15,865 nucleotides of DNA, taken from contig JAUPMA010000146.1 of assembly GCA_030836935.1 (NCBI GenBank), forward strand, positions 1 through 15,865, written 5' to 3'. The stretch comes from Pseudomonadota bacterium (GTDB lineage: Bacteria; Pseudomonadota; Gammaproteobacteria; SZUA-229). Both the position numbers and the translations under genes were made by a program. Below are positions 1 through 7,586 of the stretch, piece by piece. Positions within the stretch are counted from its first letter, which is position 1. Each line of letters starts with the position of its first letter. The notes beneath the pieces are model-generated. The model had not been told where the DNA came from and ran no database searches. It was given only the letters and a program-made list of their open reading frames with translations.

Positions 1-251
1 AGATTGGTGACTTGCGCCGTGCGATGACTGACCGGGCCTGCAATGCCAAGACAAAGCGCCTGAATGGATTGATTGCCGTGAAAGGATTGTGACTCGCGAA
101 TGAAGTCGGAAAACAGCCGATTAAAATCAGCATAATCGGCGCTGCTGTAACGCTGGCGATAAAGATTCCGCTGCGCCCTGCCGTCCGTCTCCAGCAGCTG
201 CAACAGTGTTTTGGTACCGCCTATATCTCCCGCAACAATCAGCTTTTTCAT
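1..251 (-). CDS. glk: Glucokinase, N-terminal part (cut by window start)
   Basis: Reading the minus strand from the ATG at 251 gives an open frame of 83 codons that runs off the window. It begins MKKLIVAGDIGGTKTLLQLL, the Gly-rich phosphate-binding loop (DIGGTKT) of the glucokinase/ROK sugar-kinase superfamily. Around residues 70-83 it has GIAGPV followed by VTNL, matching the GPV and TNL landmarks of the Pfam glucokinase family. The expected reaction is ATP-dependent phosphorylation of cytoplasmic glucose to glucose-6-phosphate. Only about a quarter of the expected protein (roughly 320 residues) is visible, so the catalytic Asp and the sugar-binding residues cannot be checked. No clear Shine-Dalgarno sequence precedes the ATG. 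A related ROK-type sugar kinase is less likely but possible. Confidence 0.85.
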   Translation of the reverse strand, partial: MKKLIVAGDIGGTKTLLQLLETDGRAQRNLYRQRYSSADYADFNRLFSDFIRESQSFHGNQSIQALCLGIAGPVSHRTAQVTN

Positions 252-360
252 GTGCCCGCGTTATCACAAACAGATGGGCGGATTTAGCCACTAAACTGGA
301 TATTTTTCAAATAGAGGAGGTTTAAATAGCCGGGCCAATACCTGGGATGCACAATGAATT

Positions 361-1167
361 TCAGCCGGCCTTGCGCCGGAAAGACAGGACAGGCGCCAGC
401 ACATGGCCACTGTTTTGTGCGGCGACCAGCTTATCCCAATAAATTATTTCAAGCCGGCCATCACCATGTTCCACCAGCGCACTGCAACTTTCCACCCAGT
501 CGCCATCATTGCAGTAAAGCACATCGTTAATTTTACGGATTTCGGCCTTGTGGATATGACCACACACCACTCCGTCGACATTACTCATTTTGGCTTCTGC
601 TGCCACGGCTTCCTCAAATCGGGTAATGAATGATGCAGCATTCTTTACCTTGTTTTTCAGATAGGCCGAAATTGACCAGTAGCTGTAGCCAAAATGCAGC
701 CGCAAATGATTAAAGTAGCGGTTGATGCGCAATGCCAGCATGTAACTGCGATCACCCAGATGCGCCAGCCATTTTGCGCAGGCCATGACACCATCCAGTT
801 CATCGCCATGCAGCACCAGCAATTTTTTGCCATCGGCTGTTTTATGCACAGCACGATCAACCACTTCAATTCCGCCAAACATCAGATCCGCGAACTGGCG
901 GGCGAATTCATCATGATTGCCGGGAATAAAAATTACCCGCGTACCCTTGCGTGCCTTGCGCAATATTTTTTGCACCACGTCATTATGCGTCTGGTGCCAG
1001 TACCAGCCGCGTCTTAATGCCCAGCCATCGATAATGTCGCCGACAAGGTACAGATTATCTGACTCATTATGACGCAGGAAATCCAGCAGGAAATCCGCAC
1101 GGCAGTCCCGGGTGCCAAGATGCGTATCGGATATCCAGATTGTGCGATAGTGTTTTGAATTCTGCAT
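361..1167 (-). CDS. LpxH/COG2908-family metallophosphoesterase
   Basis: This calcineurin-like phosphoesterase belongs to the UDP-2,3-diacylglucosamine diphosphatase-related group; true LpxH makes lipid X for lipid A on the cytoplasmic face of the inner membrane. Numbered from the ATG at 1167 (268 aa), the metal-binding motifs are complete: D14-x-H16 in SDTHLG, GD at 43-44, GNHD at 83-86, HGDE at 120-123, and GHIH near residue 203. The frame is open to an earlier ATG at 1242. That would add 25 residues including a CKCCGCC run, but the earlier ATG has no ribosome-binding site and overlaps a cluster of operator-like repeats, so I chose 1167. The call is the family; identity with LpxH is not proven, since COG2908 paralogues with other substrates are common. 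The gene is divergent from the OlsF-like acyltransferase gene, so a role in envelope lipid metabolism is plausible. Confidence 0.8.
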   Translation of the reverse strand: MQNSKHYRTIWISDTHLGTRDCRADFLLDFLRHNESDNLYLVGDIIDGWALRRGWYWHQTHNDVVQKILRKARKGTRVIFIPGNHDEFARQFADLMFGGIEVVDRAVHKTADGKKLLVLHGDELDGVMACAKWLAHLGDRSYMLALRINRYFNHLRLHFGYSYWSISAYLKNKVKNAASFITRFEEAVAAEAKMSNVDGVVCGHIHKAEIRKINDVLYCNDGDWVESCSALVEHGDGRLEIIYWDKLVAAQNSGHVLAPVLSFRRKAG

Positions 1168-1224
1168 ACAGCATCCGCAGCATTTGCAATCATGGAATTT
1201 ATAGTTCTTTGCAGTTAATGAATC

Positions 1225-1277
1225 ATGACAATCTGATGTCATTTATATGACAGCGAAAAATATCTGTGTAAATGACA
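1225..1277. promoter_or_regulatory. Cluster of ATGACA/TGTCAT sites between divergent genes
   Basis: Four copies of one hexamer lie in 53 bp: ATGACA at 1225-1230, TGTCAT (inverted) at 1237-1242, ATGACA at 1247-1252 and ATGACA at 1272-1277. The second and third form an inverted repeat with a 4-bp spacer (TGTCATttatATGACA); the first and second form one with a 6-bp spacer. The cluster sits in the AT-rich region between the minus-strand phosphoesterase and the plus-strand acyltransferase, where a shared operator would be expected. I do not recognise the regulator, and the spacing differs from the CRP and FNR consensus sites. Confidence 0.4.
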
Positions 1278-1374
1278 GTGCGGTTAAGAATTCTGTTTTT
1301 ACGTCATATTTGTTAAAAATATTTTTCTTATTCTTTGCAGTGAGCAGACGCACCATTTTATTGAGGCCGCCCGC

Positions 1375-3150
1375 ATGCAATCAGACACTCCGTTCAAAAT
1401 CACTCCTTCTGATAAATTCAAATGGATATCCAGCGTAGCCGAACACATGCTTGGACTTAAGGCACTGGATCGTTATTACCAGCAACGTGAACGCAATCTG
1501 AATACATCCAGTTTTTTGCGTTACAGCCTTGATACATTGAATGTCACGCCGCACATGGCCAGCGGCAGCCTGGACTCCATCCCGCAACAGGGTGCTGTTA
1601 TTGTCGTTGCCAATCATCCATTTGGTGCCATAGAAGGCATGGCGCTTGCCGATTTGTTATTGCAACGTCGCCGTGATGTCAAAATTCTGGCCAATGAATT
1701 CCTGCAGCGCGTACCGGAACTCGCCGATCTGTTTATTGGTGTGGATGTGTTTGGCAACCGGCAGGGTGGCAACACAAATATTCACGGCATAAAAAAAGCC
1801 GTTTCGCATTTGAATAATCAGGGATTGCTGCTGGTATTTCCGGCTGGTGAAGTTTCGGCCTGGCATTTGCGTCAGCAGAATATAACCGACAGGGAATGGC
1901 ATCGCATTATTGGCATGATGATGCGCAAAACCGGTGCCGCATGCATGCCTGTCTATATTGAAGGCCAGAACAGTATTCTGTTTCACGCCGCCGGTATTTT
2001 GCATCCGCGTCTGCGCACGCTATTGCTGGCCCGCGAACTGTTGAACAAGCGCAACAAATCTGTACGTCTGCATATCGGTGATTTGATTGGCAATGCGGAA
2101 ATCAGGCCACTGGCAACCGATGAAGCCATTACCCAGTATCTGCGGCTTAATACTTATCTGCTCGCTCGTCGCGCTGACAATCCGGGAAAGGCGCAGGATC
2201 AGCAGGCAACGCACGCACAGCCTGTAATGCCGGCAATCGAAAACAGATTATTGCTGCAGGACATCAGTAAATTATCCGCAGCCTGCAACATGCTGACAAC
2301 CGACCAGTTTGATGTGTATTGCGCCCCGGCCAGCGAATTGCCGCATGTCTTGCCGGAAATCGGCCGCTTGCGCGAACTGACATTTCGCAGTGTTGGCGAA
2401 GGCACGGGTACGGCCTGCGATCTGGATCAATACGATGACTACTACCAGCATCTGTTTATCTGGGATCGTGAACAGCAGGTTATTGTTGGCGCCTACCGCC
2501 TGGGACTGACTGACAGGATTCTTGCCGCAAAAGGCGTGAAGGGTTTGTACAGCCGCAGCCTGTTCAACTATCGCCGGCAATTTTTACTGTCGCTGGGCCA
2601 TTCAATCGAAATGGGCCGGTCTTTTGTCAGGGCAGAATATCAGCGCAGCCTGAGCCCGCTGCTGCTGCTGTGGAAAGGCATTGCGGCTTTTGTTGCACGT
2701 CATCCGCATTACACAACCTTGTTTGGCCCGGTCAGTATCAGCAATGATTATTCCGCTGTCTCGCGCAGCCTGCTGACACAATTTTTGCAAATTCATTATT
2801 ACGACAAGAATCGCGCACAGCAAATCAAACCGACTCGCCGGCAAAAACATCCACGAAATATTTTCTGGACCACCGGCATGTTGCGCCAGCTTGAAGATGA
2901 ACAGCTGATTTCAAAACTGATCTATCGGCTGGAAGGCGATAAAGGCATACCGGTTCTGATTCGCCAGTATCTGAACCTGAATGGCCGGCTGGTGTGTTTT
3001 AATGTTGACAGGAATTTTAACGATGCACTGGATGGCATGATTGTGGTGAATCTGACAGAAGTGCCGGAACGCACACTGGGACGTTACATGGGCCGCGAAC
3101 AGGCCGCATTGTATTTGCAAAACCATGCTGTGCGGCAGATTGCTGCCTGA
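1375..3150 (+). CDS. olsF: OlsF-like bifunctional acyltransferase (PlsC-type plus GNAT-type)
   Basis: This 591-residue protein joins two acyltransferase domains. Residues about 65-265 are a lysophospholipid acyltransferase (PlsC-like) domain with ANHPFGAIEG at 79-88, an HX5E variant of the usual catalytic HX4D, and FPAGEVS at 155-161. Residues about 310-495 resemble the GNAT-type 'hemolysin' acyltransferase domain of OlsB, with FDVYCA, RLRELTFR, the Y-D-x-Y-Y-Q-H-L-F-I-W block and EMGRSFV. A tail of about 95 residues follows. This order matches OlsF, in which the C-terminal part N-acylates ornithine and the N-terminal part O-acylates the lyso-lipid, giving a phosphorus-free ornithine lipid in the inner membrane. 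The ATG at 1375 is supported by TTGAGG 8 bp upstream. The neighbouring phosphoesterase gene also suggests envelope-lipid work. The amino-acid acceptor (ornithine, lysine or other) cannot be read from the sequence. Confidence 0.75.
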   Translation: MQSDTPFKITPSDKFKWISSVAEHMLGLKALDRYYQQRERNLNTSSFLRYSLDTLNVTPHMASGSLDSIPQQGAVIVVANHPFGAIEGMALADLLLQRRRDVKILANEFLQRVPELADLFIGVDVFGNRQGGNTNIHGIKKAVSHLNNQGLLLVFPAGEVSAWHLRQQNITDREWHRIIGMMMRKTGAACMPVYIEGQNSILFHAAGILHPRLRTLLLARELLNKRNKSVRLHIGDLIGNAEIRPLATDEAITQYLRLNTYLLARRADNPGKAQDQQATHAQPVMPAIENRLLLQDISKLSAACNMLTTDQFDVYCAPASELPHVLPEIGRLRELTFRSVGEGTGTACDLDQYDDYYQHLFIWDREQQVIVGAYRLGLTDRILAAKGVKGLYSRSLFNYRRQFLLSLGHSIEMGRSFVRAEYQRSLSPLLLLWKGIAAFVARHPHYTTLFGPVSISNDYSAVSRSLLTQFLQIHYYDKNRAQQIKPTRRQKHPRNIFWTTGMLRQLEDEQLISKLIYRLEGDKGIPVLIRQYLNLNGRLVCFNVDRNFNDALDGMIVVNLTEVPERTLGRYMGREQAALYLQNHAVRQIAA

Positions 3151-3164
3151 AACAGGACGGGCTG

Positions 3165-3371
3165 TCAGGCCAGAATATCGGGAATCAGCCGGTTCTCAAT
3201 CTGCGCGATCTGATCCTTGAGCTTGAGCTTGCGTTTTTTCATGCGCTGCAATTGCAACGGATCAAACTGGCCGGATGAATGCAACCGGTCAATAATGTCA
3301 TCGAGATCACGATGCTCCAGCTGCAATTCCTCAAGCAGCCTTTGCAAAGCCTGTTTTTCGCTATCGAGCAT
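3165..3371 (-). CDS. YdcH/DUF465-family small protein
   Basis: A small, highly charged, helical protein of 68 aa from the ATG at 3371; a TTG at 3377 in frame would add two residues. It has the DUF465/YdcH pattern: a first helix rich in Glu/Leu/Asp, an HRDLDDIIDRL segment, then a basic MKKRKLKLKDQIAQIE segment near the C-terminus. The heptad-like spacing of Leu and Ile suggests a short antiparallel coiled coil. The biochemical role of the family is not established. The gene is convergent with the acyltransferase gene (14 bp between the stop codons) and divergent from the metallo-beta-lactamase-fold gene. No strong Shine-Dalgarno sequence separates the two possible starts. Confidence 0.75.
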   Translation of the reverse strand: MLDSEKQALQRLLEELQLEHRDLDDIIDRLHSSGQFDPLQLQRMKKRKLKLKDQIAQIENRLIPDILA

Positions 3372-3486
3372 GGCCAAGCCGTTTATTTTTTGTCTTGCCG
3401 AAGCTTACGCCGGTAACTGACAAGCATCAATATTATAAATTTTTCCTGTGGCATCATGTACCTGTTGATACATACGGGACAGACAG

Positions 3487-4884
3487 ATGAAAATCCAGTT
3501 TCTCGGCGCCACGGAATACGTTACCGGCTCCTGCCACTTGCTGACGCTGGGCCGGTATAGTGTGCTTCTAGATTGCGGGCTGATACAGGGCGGTTTTGAT
3601 GATGACGAAAAGAATCATCAGACCTTTGCCTTCGACCCGGCAACCATTGATGCCGTAATCCTCAGCCACGCCCATCTCGATCACAGTGGCCGCCTGCCGC
3701 TGCTGGTCAAGCAGGGATTTACCGGCCCGGTTTACACCCATCACGCCTCTGTCGAGTTATGCCAGGTAATGCTCGAGGATTCCGGCTATCTCAACGAACG
3801 CAGTGTCGAGTGGGAAAACAAAAAACGTGAACGCCGTGGCCAGCCATTACTTGAGCCGCTATACACGCAGGATGATGCAAAACAGGCGCTGAACAATTTC
3901 AACGGCATTGAATATGCCAAACCGCTACAGATATTTCCCGGCATCACGGTCACCCTGTTTGATGCAGGACACATTCTGGGTTCTGCCATTGTGCAGCTGG
4001 ATCTGGCAGAGCACGGCGAACAGCGTACTGTGGTTTTCAGCGGTGATCTTGGCCACAGCGGCGCGCCGATTCTGAAAAATCCTGTGACCTTGCATCATGC
4101 CAATCTGGTGATGATGGAAAGCACCTACGGCAACCGCCTGCACCGCAGCTGGGATGAAACCTGGCAGGAACTGGGTGAAATTTTTCAGACGGCACGCAAC
4201 GACAAGGGCAATATTCTGATTCCGGCGTTCACGGTTGGCCGCACCCAGGAAATTCTTTACATGTTCGGCCAGCATTTTGAAGAGTGGGGGCTGGCAGACT
4301 GGCAAATTTTTCTCGACAGCCCGATGGCCATTGAGACCAATCGCATTTACAGCAAATATTCACATATCTACAACCATCTGGCCCTGAGACGTTACAAAAA
4401 TTGCGGCAACCCGTTTGATTTGCCCAACCTGCATTTAACCGAATCGACCGAAGCCTCCATGAACGTCAATAAAATTGCCTCCGGCGCGATTGTCATTGCC
4501 GGTAGCGGCATGTGTACCGGTGGCCGCATCAAGCACCACCTGAAACATAATTTGTGGCGCAAGCACAGCCACATTGTATTTGTCGGCTTTCAGGCGCGCG
4601 GCACACTCGGACGCGCACTGGTTGATGGCGCAAAACAGGTAACGCTCTGGGGCGAAACCATCAATGTCAACGCCACCGTCCACACTATCGGCGGTCTGTC
4701 TGCCCATGCTGACCAGGACGGCTTATGCAACTGGTATCAGCATTTTAATAACCGGCCACTGGTGAAGCTGGTACATGGCGAAGCGGATGCACAAAAAGTC
4801 TTGATCCAGAAACTGAAAAATGATTTCAATGCGCCGGTGAGTGCGGCAAGAGAAGGGGAAACGCTGGATTTGCTGAAGCTCTAA
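3487..4884 (+). CDS. Beta-CASP metallo-beta-lactamase-fold RNase-like protein
   Basis: This 465-residue protein belongs to the YSH1/CPSF73-like (COG1236) group of cytoplasmic nucleic-acid hydrolases. The zinc-binding motifs are intact: HAHLDH at 61-66, H162 in GHILGSA, and SGD at 185-187. The beta-CASP region follows with ESTYGNR, PAFTVGRTQEIL, DSPMA and a GSGMCTGGRI-HH segment, then FQARGTLGR. The C-terminal RMMBL region has SAHAD at 405-409 and VHGE near 429-432. The family's length and motif set match bacterial predicted exonucleases or endoribonucleases that lack the KH domains of the archaeal CPSF proteins. The substrate cannot be inferred from the sequence. The ATG at 3487 follows a GGGACAGACAG stretch that can serve as a weak ribosome-binding site. 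The gene appears to be a single transcription unit. Confidence 0.88.
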   Translation: MKIQFLGATEYVTGSCHLLTLGRYSVLLDCGLIQGGFDDDEKNHQTFAFDPATIDAVILSHAHLDHSGRLPLLVKQGFTGPVYTHHASVELCQVMLEDSGYLNERSVEWENKKRERRGQPLLEPLYTQDDAKQALNNFNGIEYAKPLQIFPGITVTLFDAGHILGSAIVQLDLAEHGEQRTVVFSGDLGHSGAPILKNPVTLHHANLVMMESTYGNRLHRSWDETWQELGEIFQTARNDKGNILIPAFTVGRTQEILYMFGQHFEEWGLADWQIFLDSPMAIETNRIYSKYSHIYNHLALRRYKNCGNPFDLPNLHLTESTEASMNVNKIASGAIVIAGSGMCTGGRIKHHLKHNLWRKHSHIVFVGFQARGTLGRALVDGAKQVTLWGETINVNATVHTIGGLSAHADQDGLCNWYQHFNNRPLVKLVHGEADAQKVLIQKLKNDFNAPVSAAREGETLDLLKL

Positions 4885-4902
4885 TCAAAAAGATAAAACC
4901 TG

Positions 4903-4978
4903 GCGCAAATAATAGGGAGGCTGGACGCTTTACGCATTTATCCTGTCGATGCCCGACAATTCATTCAGCTATTTGCGC
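4903..4978. repeat. Nested inverted repeats between convergent genes
   Basis: GCGCAAATA (4903-4911) and TATTTGCGC (4970-4978) form a perfect 9-bp inverted repeat that spans the gap between the convergent nuclease and lipoprotein genes. A smaller hairpin, TGTCG-ATGCC-CGACA, lies inside it. The right arm overlaps the last codons of the lipoprotein gene. There is no T-run typical of an intrinsic terminator, so a shared transcription-end structure is only a guess. Confidence 0.35.
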
Positions 4979-5919
4979 TCTTGCATGTTGCCCTTGTTAA
5001 CGGAAAGTTTCTCAAGCTGGTTCATCCATTCATCGACTTGTGGCAATTTCTGCTGCTGGCCTGCTTGCGGATAGGCGGCGCGCAAACCCTCCAGTGCGCG
5101 CAAGCCATTAGGGACATGATTATTGGCCATGGCGAGATGCAATGCCTGTTCATAATGAGTGACAGCCTGTGGCCAGTCGTTTGTTCTGGCGCTGGCCTGG
5201 GCCCATTCCAGCCGCGTTGACATCAACCCGGGCGGATCCGCACGCTCACGATAACTGTTGAGCGCCGTTTCAAAAAACTGATTGCCCTGTGCTGAATCGT
5301 TATTCAGGAAGGCCTGCCAGGCATTGAAGCGTTGCAGTCGTGCGGCCAGCTCTGCATTGTTATGTTTGCTGTTCTGTTGCGCAAAAAGATTCAGCCACTG
5401 CGTAAAATCCTGATCCGTAATTTGAGCCAGGCGCACACGATTCACCAGCAACGCCATGGCGGTATCATCCGGTGTGTTGCTGCGCATCAGCAAATCATGC
5501 ACTGTCAATATTTTTTCCGCATTGGCCGACTGGTTTGCCTCAAGATACAAGGTTGACAGCAACAAGTCACGGTAGATTGCCTGCGATTGCAGTTTGTGCT
5601 GCTGTATCAGTTGATCGGCTCTTGCCAGATTGCTGGCCGCCTCGTCCGGTTTTCCCCATGCCAGATTTGTTTGGACAAGATTCAGCAGCGCATGTGTTGC
5701 ACCAAGATAATCATCAAAACGACCATAGAAATTTTTTGCATGCGTGAATTGTTCATTGGCCAGGGCAAAATTATATTGGTTATAACTTTCAATTCCGGCT
5801 TGCATGAAAAAGTCGCCCTGCTCGCGCAAATAAGGCAAAGGTCTGGATGCACTTCCGCTGACACAGCCTGTCAGCAGCGTGGCAACTGCAACGAGCGCCG
5901 CAAATTCGATGCAACGCAT
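4969..5919 (-). CDS. TPR-like outer-membrane lipoprotein of the MCE operon
   Basis: A 316-residue predicted lipoprotein from the ATG at 5919. The signal peptide ends in LLTGC with the lipidated Cys at residue 19. The next residue is Val, not Asp, so Lol sorting to the outer membrane is expected. The mature part is almost wholly helical and shows TPR-like units (YNQYNFALANEQFTHAKNFY, the GATHALLNLVQTNLAWG segment, and a later YEQALHLAMAN unit). The frame is open 38 codons further upstream, but that extension overlaps the preceding gene and lacks signal-peptide character. The chosen start is 4 bp after the MCE gene stop and has GCGAG at suitable spacing. As the last gene of the MCE operon it occupies the place often taken by a PqiC/YmbA-type auxiliary lipoprotein. 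It may dock the transport system at the outer membrane; this is inference. Confidence 0.75.
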   Translation of the reverse strand: MRCIEFAALVAVATLLTGCVSGSASRPLPYLREQGDFFMQAGIESYNQYNFALANEQFTHAKNFYGRFDDYLGATHALLNLVQTNLAWGKPDEAASNLARADQLIQQHKLQSQAIYRDLLLSTLYLEANQSANAEKILTVHDLLMRSNTPDDTAMALLVNRVRLAQITDQDFTQWLNLFAQQNSKHNNAELAARLQRFNAWQAFLNNDSAQGNQFFETALNSYRERADPPGLMSTRLEWAQASARTNDWPQAVTHYEQALHLAMANNHVPNGLRALEGLRAAYPQAGQQQKLPQVDEWMNQLEKLSVNKGNMQERK

Positions 5920-5923
5920 AAAA

Positions 5924-6832
5924 TTACTCGCTGGATAATGGCTGGATGAGTGGTGCATGCTGCGGGTTCTTTTCAATGGCTGAAGAAATTGGCCAGATGC
6001 GTTGCGCGGCCTGGATGGTGACGCTGGTTTCATCGAGGGCGGCCTGTATTTTCTGCATGATTAACGGAACCTGGTTGACGTCATAGTCAACTTTTCCGGC
6101 CAGCGATCCCAGGCTCTGCGTGGCATCCTGCAAATTGGCACCCGCTGTTTGCAAATTCTTTTTCAGTTTTTCGTCATGAATAATCGTGTTCAGTGGCCCC
6201 TGCGCGCTGTTGATTTGCGTCGTGAGCTGTTCAATATTTTTTGATGCCTGCTGCAACGACAGCAAGGTATTGCTGATGCTTTCAGGGTGAACATTGTCGA
6301 TGATGACATAAACATCATCAATGATGGTGTTGATTTTATCCAGCGCCAGCTTGGCCTCGGTGACAACATCTTCAACTGAATTGGATTGCTGCACCTTGAG
6401 AAACGCACCTTTCTCGATCAGTGGCTTGTCCGGACTGCCGGCGGTAATTTCAATATTGGATTTACCAAAGAGCGTAGCGCCCATGCCGCCGGTGACAATT
6501 TCTGAATCGGCACGCAGCAGTGAATGATAGCGTTCGAAAATTCGCAAACTGACTTTGATGTCATTATTGGGAGTGATCTCGAATCCGCTGACATAACCCA
6601 CTTCAACACCGGAGACCTTGATGGCTGTTTCCTTGGCAAGTCCCTCGGCTGTTTTCAATACGCCATACACTTCAAAATGATCTTCGAACATGTTTTGCTG
6701 CCGCAACAGCGAAACCAGCAAGAGCAATAGGAGAATAGCAGCGCCCAGTACAAATGTTCCGACCAGCTTTTCCTGGAAGCTGTAACTGGTACGGTGGATG
6801 TAATGGGGCTTTTTGTTGGTGTCGTTATTCAT
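5924..6832 (-). CDS. MlaD-family MCE protein
   Basis: A 302-residue protein with a cytoplasmic basic N-terminus, one membrane segment at about 28-46 (Leu-rich) and a single MCE domain at about 53-135, recognised by the YGVLKTAEGLAKETAIKVSGVEVGYVSGFEI pattern (split here as YGV..AEGL..G..V..SGVEVG) and the GGMGATLFGKSNIEIT ending. MCE domains form hexameric rings that carry lipids through the periplasm. The C-terminal half (about 150-300) is long and helical with heptad-like spacing, more like PqiB/YebT-type or mycobacterial Mce tails than the short MlaD tail. It could form a helical tube towards the outer membrane. The gene starts 3 bp after the stop of the ABC subunit gene, so the genes are translationally linked. 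It is the expected substrate-handling partner of the MlaE-like permease. Confidence 0.88.
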   Translation of the reverse strand: MNNDTNKKPHYIHRTSYSFQEKLVGTFVLGAAILLLLLLVSLLRQQNMFEDHFEVYGVLKTAEGLAKETAIKVSGVEVGYVSGFEITPNNDIKVSLRIFERYHSLLRADSEIVTGGMGATLFGKSNIEITAGSPDKPLIEKGAFLKVQQSNSVEDVVTEAKLALDKINTIIDDVYVIIDNVHPESISNTLLSLQQASKNIEQLTTQINSAQGPLNTIIHDEKLKKNLQTAGANLQDATQSLGSLAGKVDYDVNQVPLIMQKIQAALDETSVTIQAAQRIWPISSAIEKNPQHAPLIQPLSSE

Positions 6833-6835
6833 GGC

Positions 6836-7585
6836 TTAATGGGCCGCGATGTCTTCAAGATATTGTAGAACATGACTGTTGCCAGATGTTTGCAATTCGT
6901 GGCGATCATTGAATTGCAGCAGGCAGCCGCTGCCAATATAAACAATCCGGCTGGCACTCTTCTGGACAAATTCTGCATCATCATCATGCAGCAGCAGGCT
7001 GGCGCGCGTCGTTGCCAGATAATCCCTGAGAAAGGCCAGCATTTTGCGTGAAGTGCGTTCGTCAAAATGACGCAGTGTGTTGTCAATGACAATCACCTGC
7101 GGGCTGGTCAGGACTACGCGCACCAGCATGGCCTGGCAATATGAAACCTCATCAATATAGGCGGGCAGTTTCGTTAAATTATTCATGTCGGCAAAACCGA
7201 TTTTTTGCAGCATTGCCTGCATTTGCACCATCAGTTCTTCGCGCTTTCCGATCTGGTGATACAAGGCCGGCAATAAAATATTTTCCTGTACGCTGAGTAC
7301 GGACAACAAGGCGCTGTGATGATTGAGGTAAGCCAGATTGATGCGCAGTTTTTGCCAGGCATTACGATCAGGATTAACTGTATTAAGTCCCATGAATTGC
7401 ACCTGGCCGCTGGCTGGCGGCTCGATGGCGGCCAGTGTTTGCAGCCAGGCGGATACCAGCAAACTGTCCGGGCCAATAAATCCGTAAATGGCACCGGCGC
7501 GTATCTCGATATCGCTGGTTATGTCCGGCTGCAAGCCGTCATGTTGCGGCCGGATGTTGCGTGCGTTGATCAGGATGTTATTCAT
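6836..7585 (-). CDS. Degenerate MlaF-like ABC ATPase subunit
   Basis: A 249-residue protein in the position of MlaF, between the permease and MCE genes. The nucleotide-binding-domain fold is recognisable, but the catalytic motifs are eroded. The Walker A region reads GFIGPDSLLV at 35-44, so the loop Gly, the invariant Lys and the following Ser/Thr are replaced by Asp, Ser and Leu. The Q-loop position is Asn88. The signature reads VSYCQ (147-151) instead of LSGGQ. The Walker B strand VIVID (164-168) is followed by Asn169 where the catalytic Glu is expected. The H-loop His200 remains. The frame is open, in phase and has no stop, so this is not a simple pseudogene. I infer a non-hydrolysing structural subunit, or one that depends on another ATPase. 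The gene begins 1 bp after the permease stop. Confidence 0.82.
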   Translation of the reverse strand: MNNILINARNIRPQHDGLQPDITSDIEIRAGAIYGFIGPDSLLVSAWLQTLAAIEPPASGQVQFMGLNTVNPDRNAWQKLRINLAYLNHHSALLSVLSVQENILLPALYHQIGKREELMVQMQAMLQKIGFADMNNLTKLPAYIDEVSYCQAMLVRVVLTSPQVIVIDNTLRHFDERTSRKMLAFLRDYLATTRASLLLHDDDAEFVQKSASRIVYIGSGCLLQFNDRHELQTSGNSHVLQYLEDIAAH

Positions 7586-7586
7586 G

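Noticed and set aside
312..319. AGAGGAGG, a near-perfect plus-strand Shine-Dalgarno sequence between two minus-strand genes
   Set aside because: It is followed by TTTAAATAG with no start codon in range, so no plus-strand gene is supported.
6836..7585. Calling the ABC subunit gene a pseudogene
   Set aside because: The frame is full length, lies in a tightly coupled operon, and keeps the fold and the H-loop His, so a retained non-catalytic protein is more likely.
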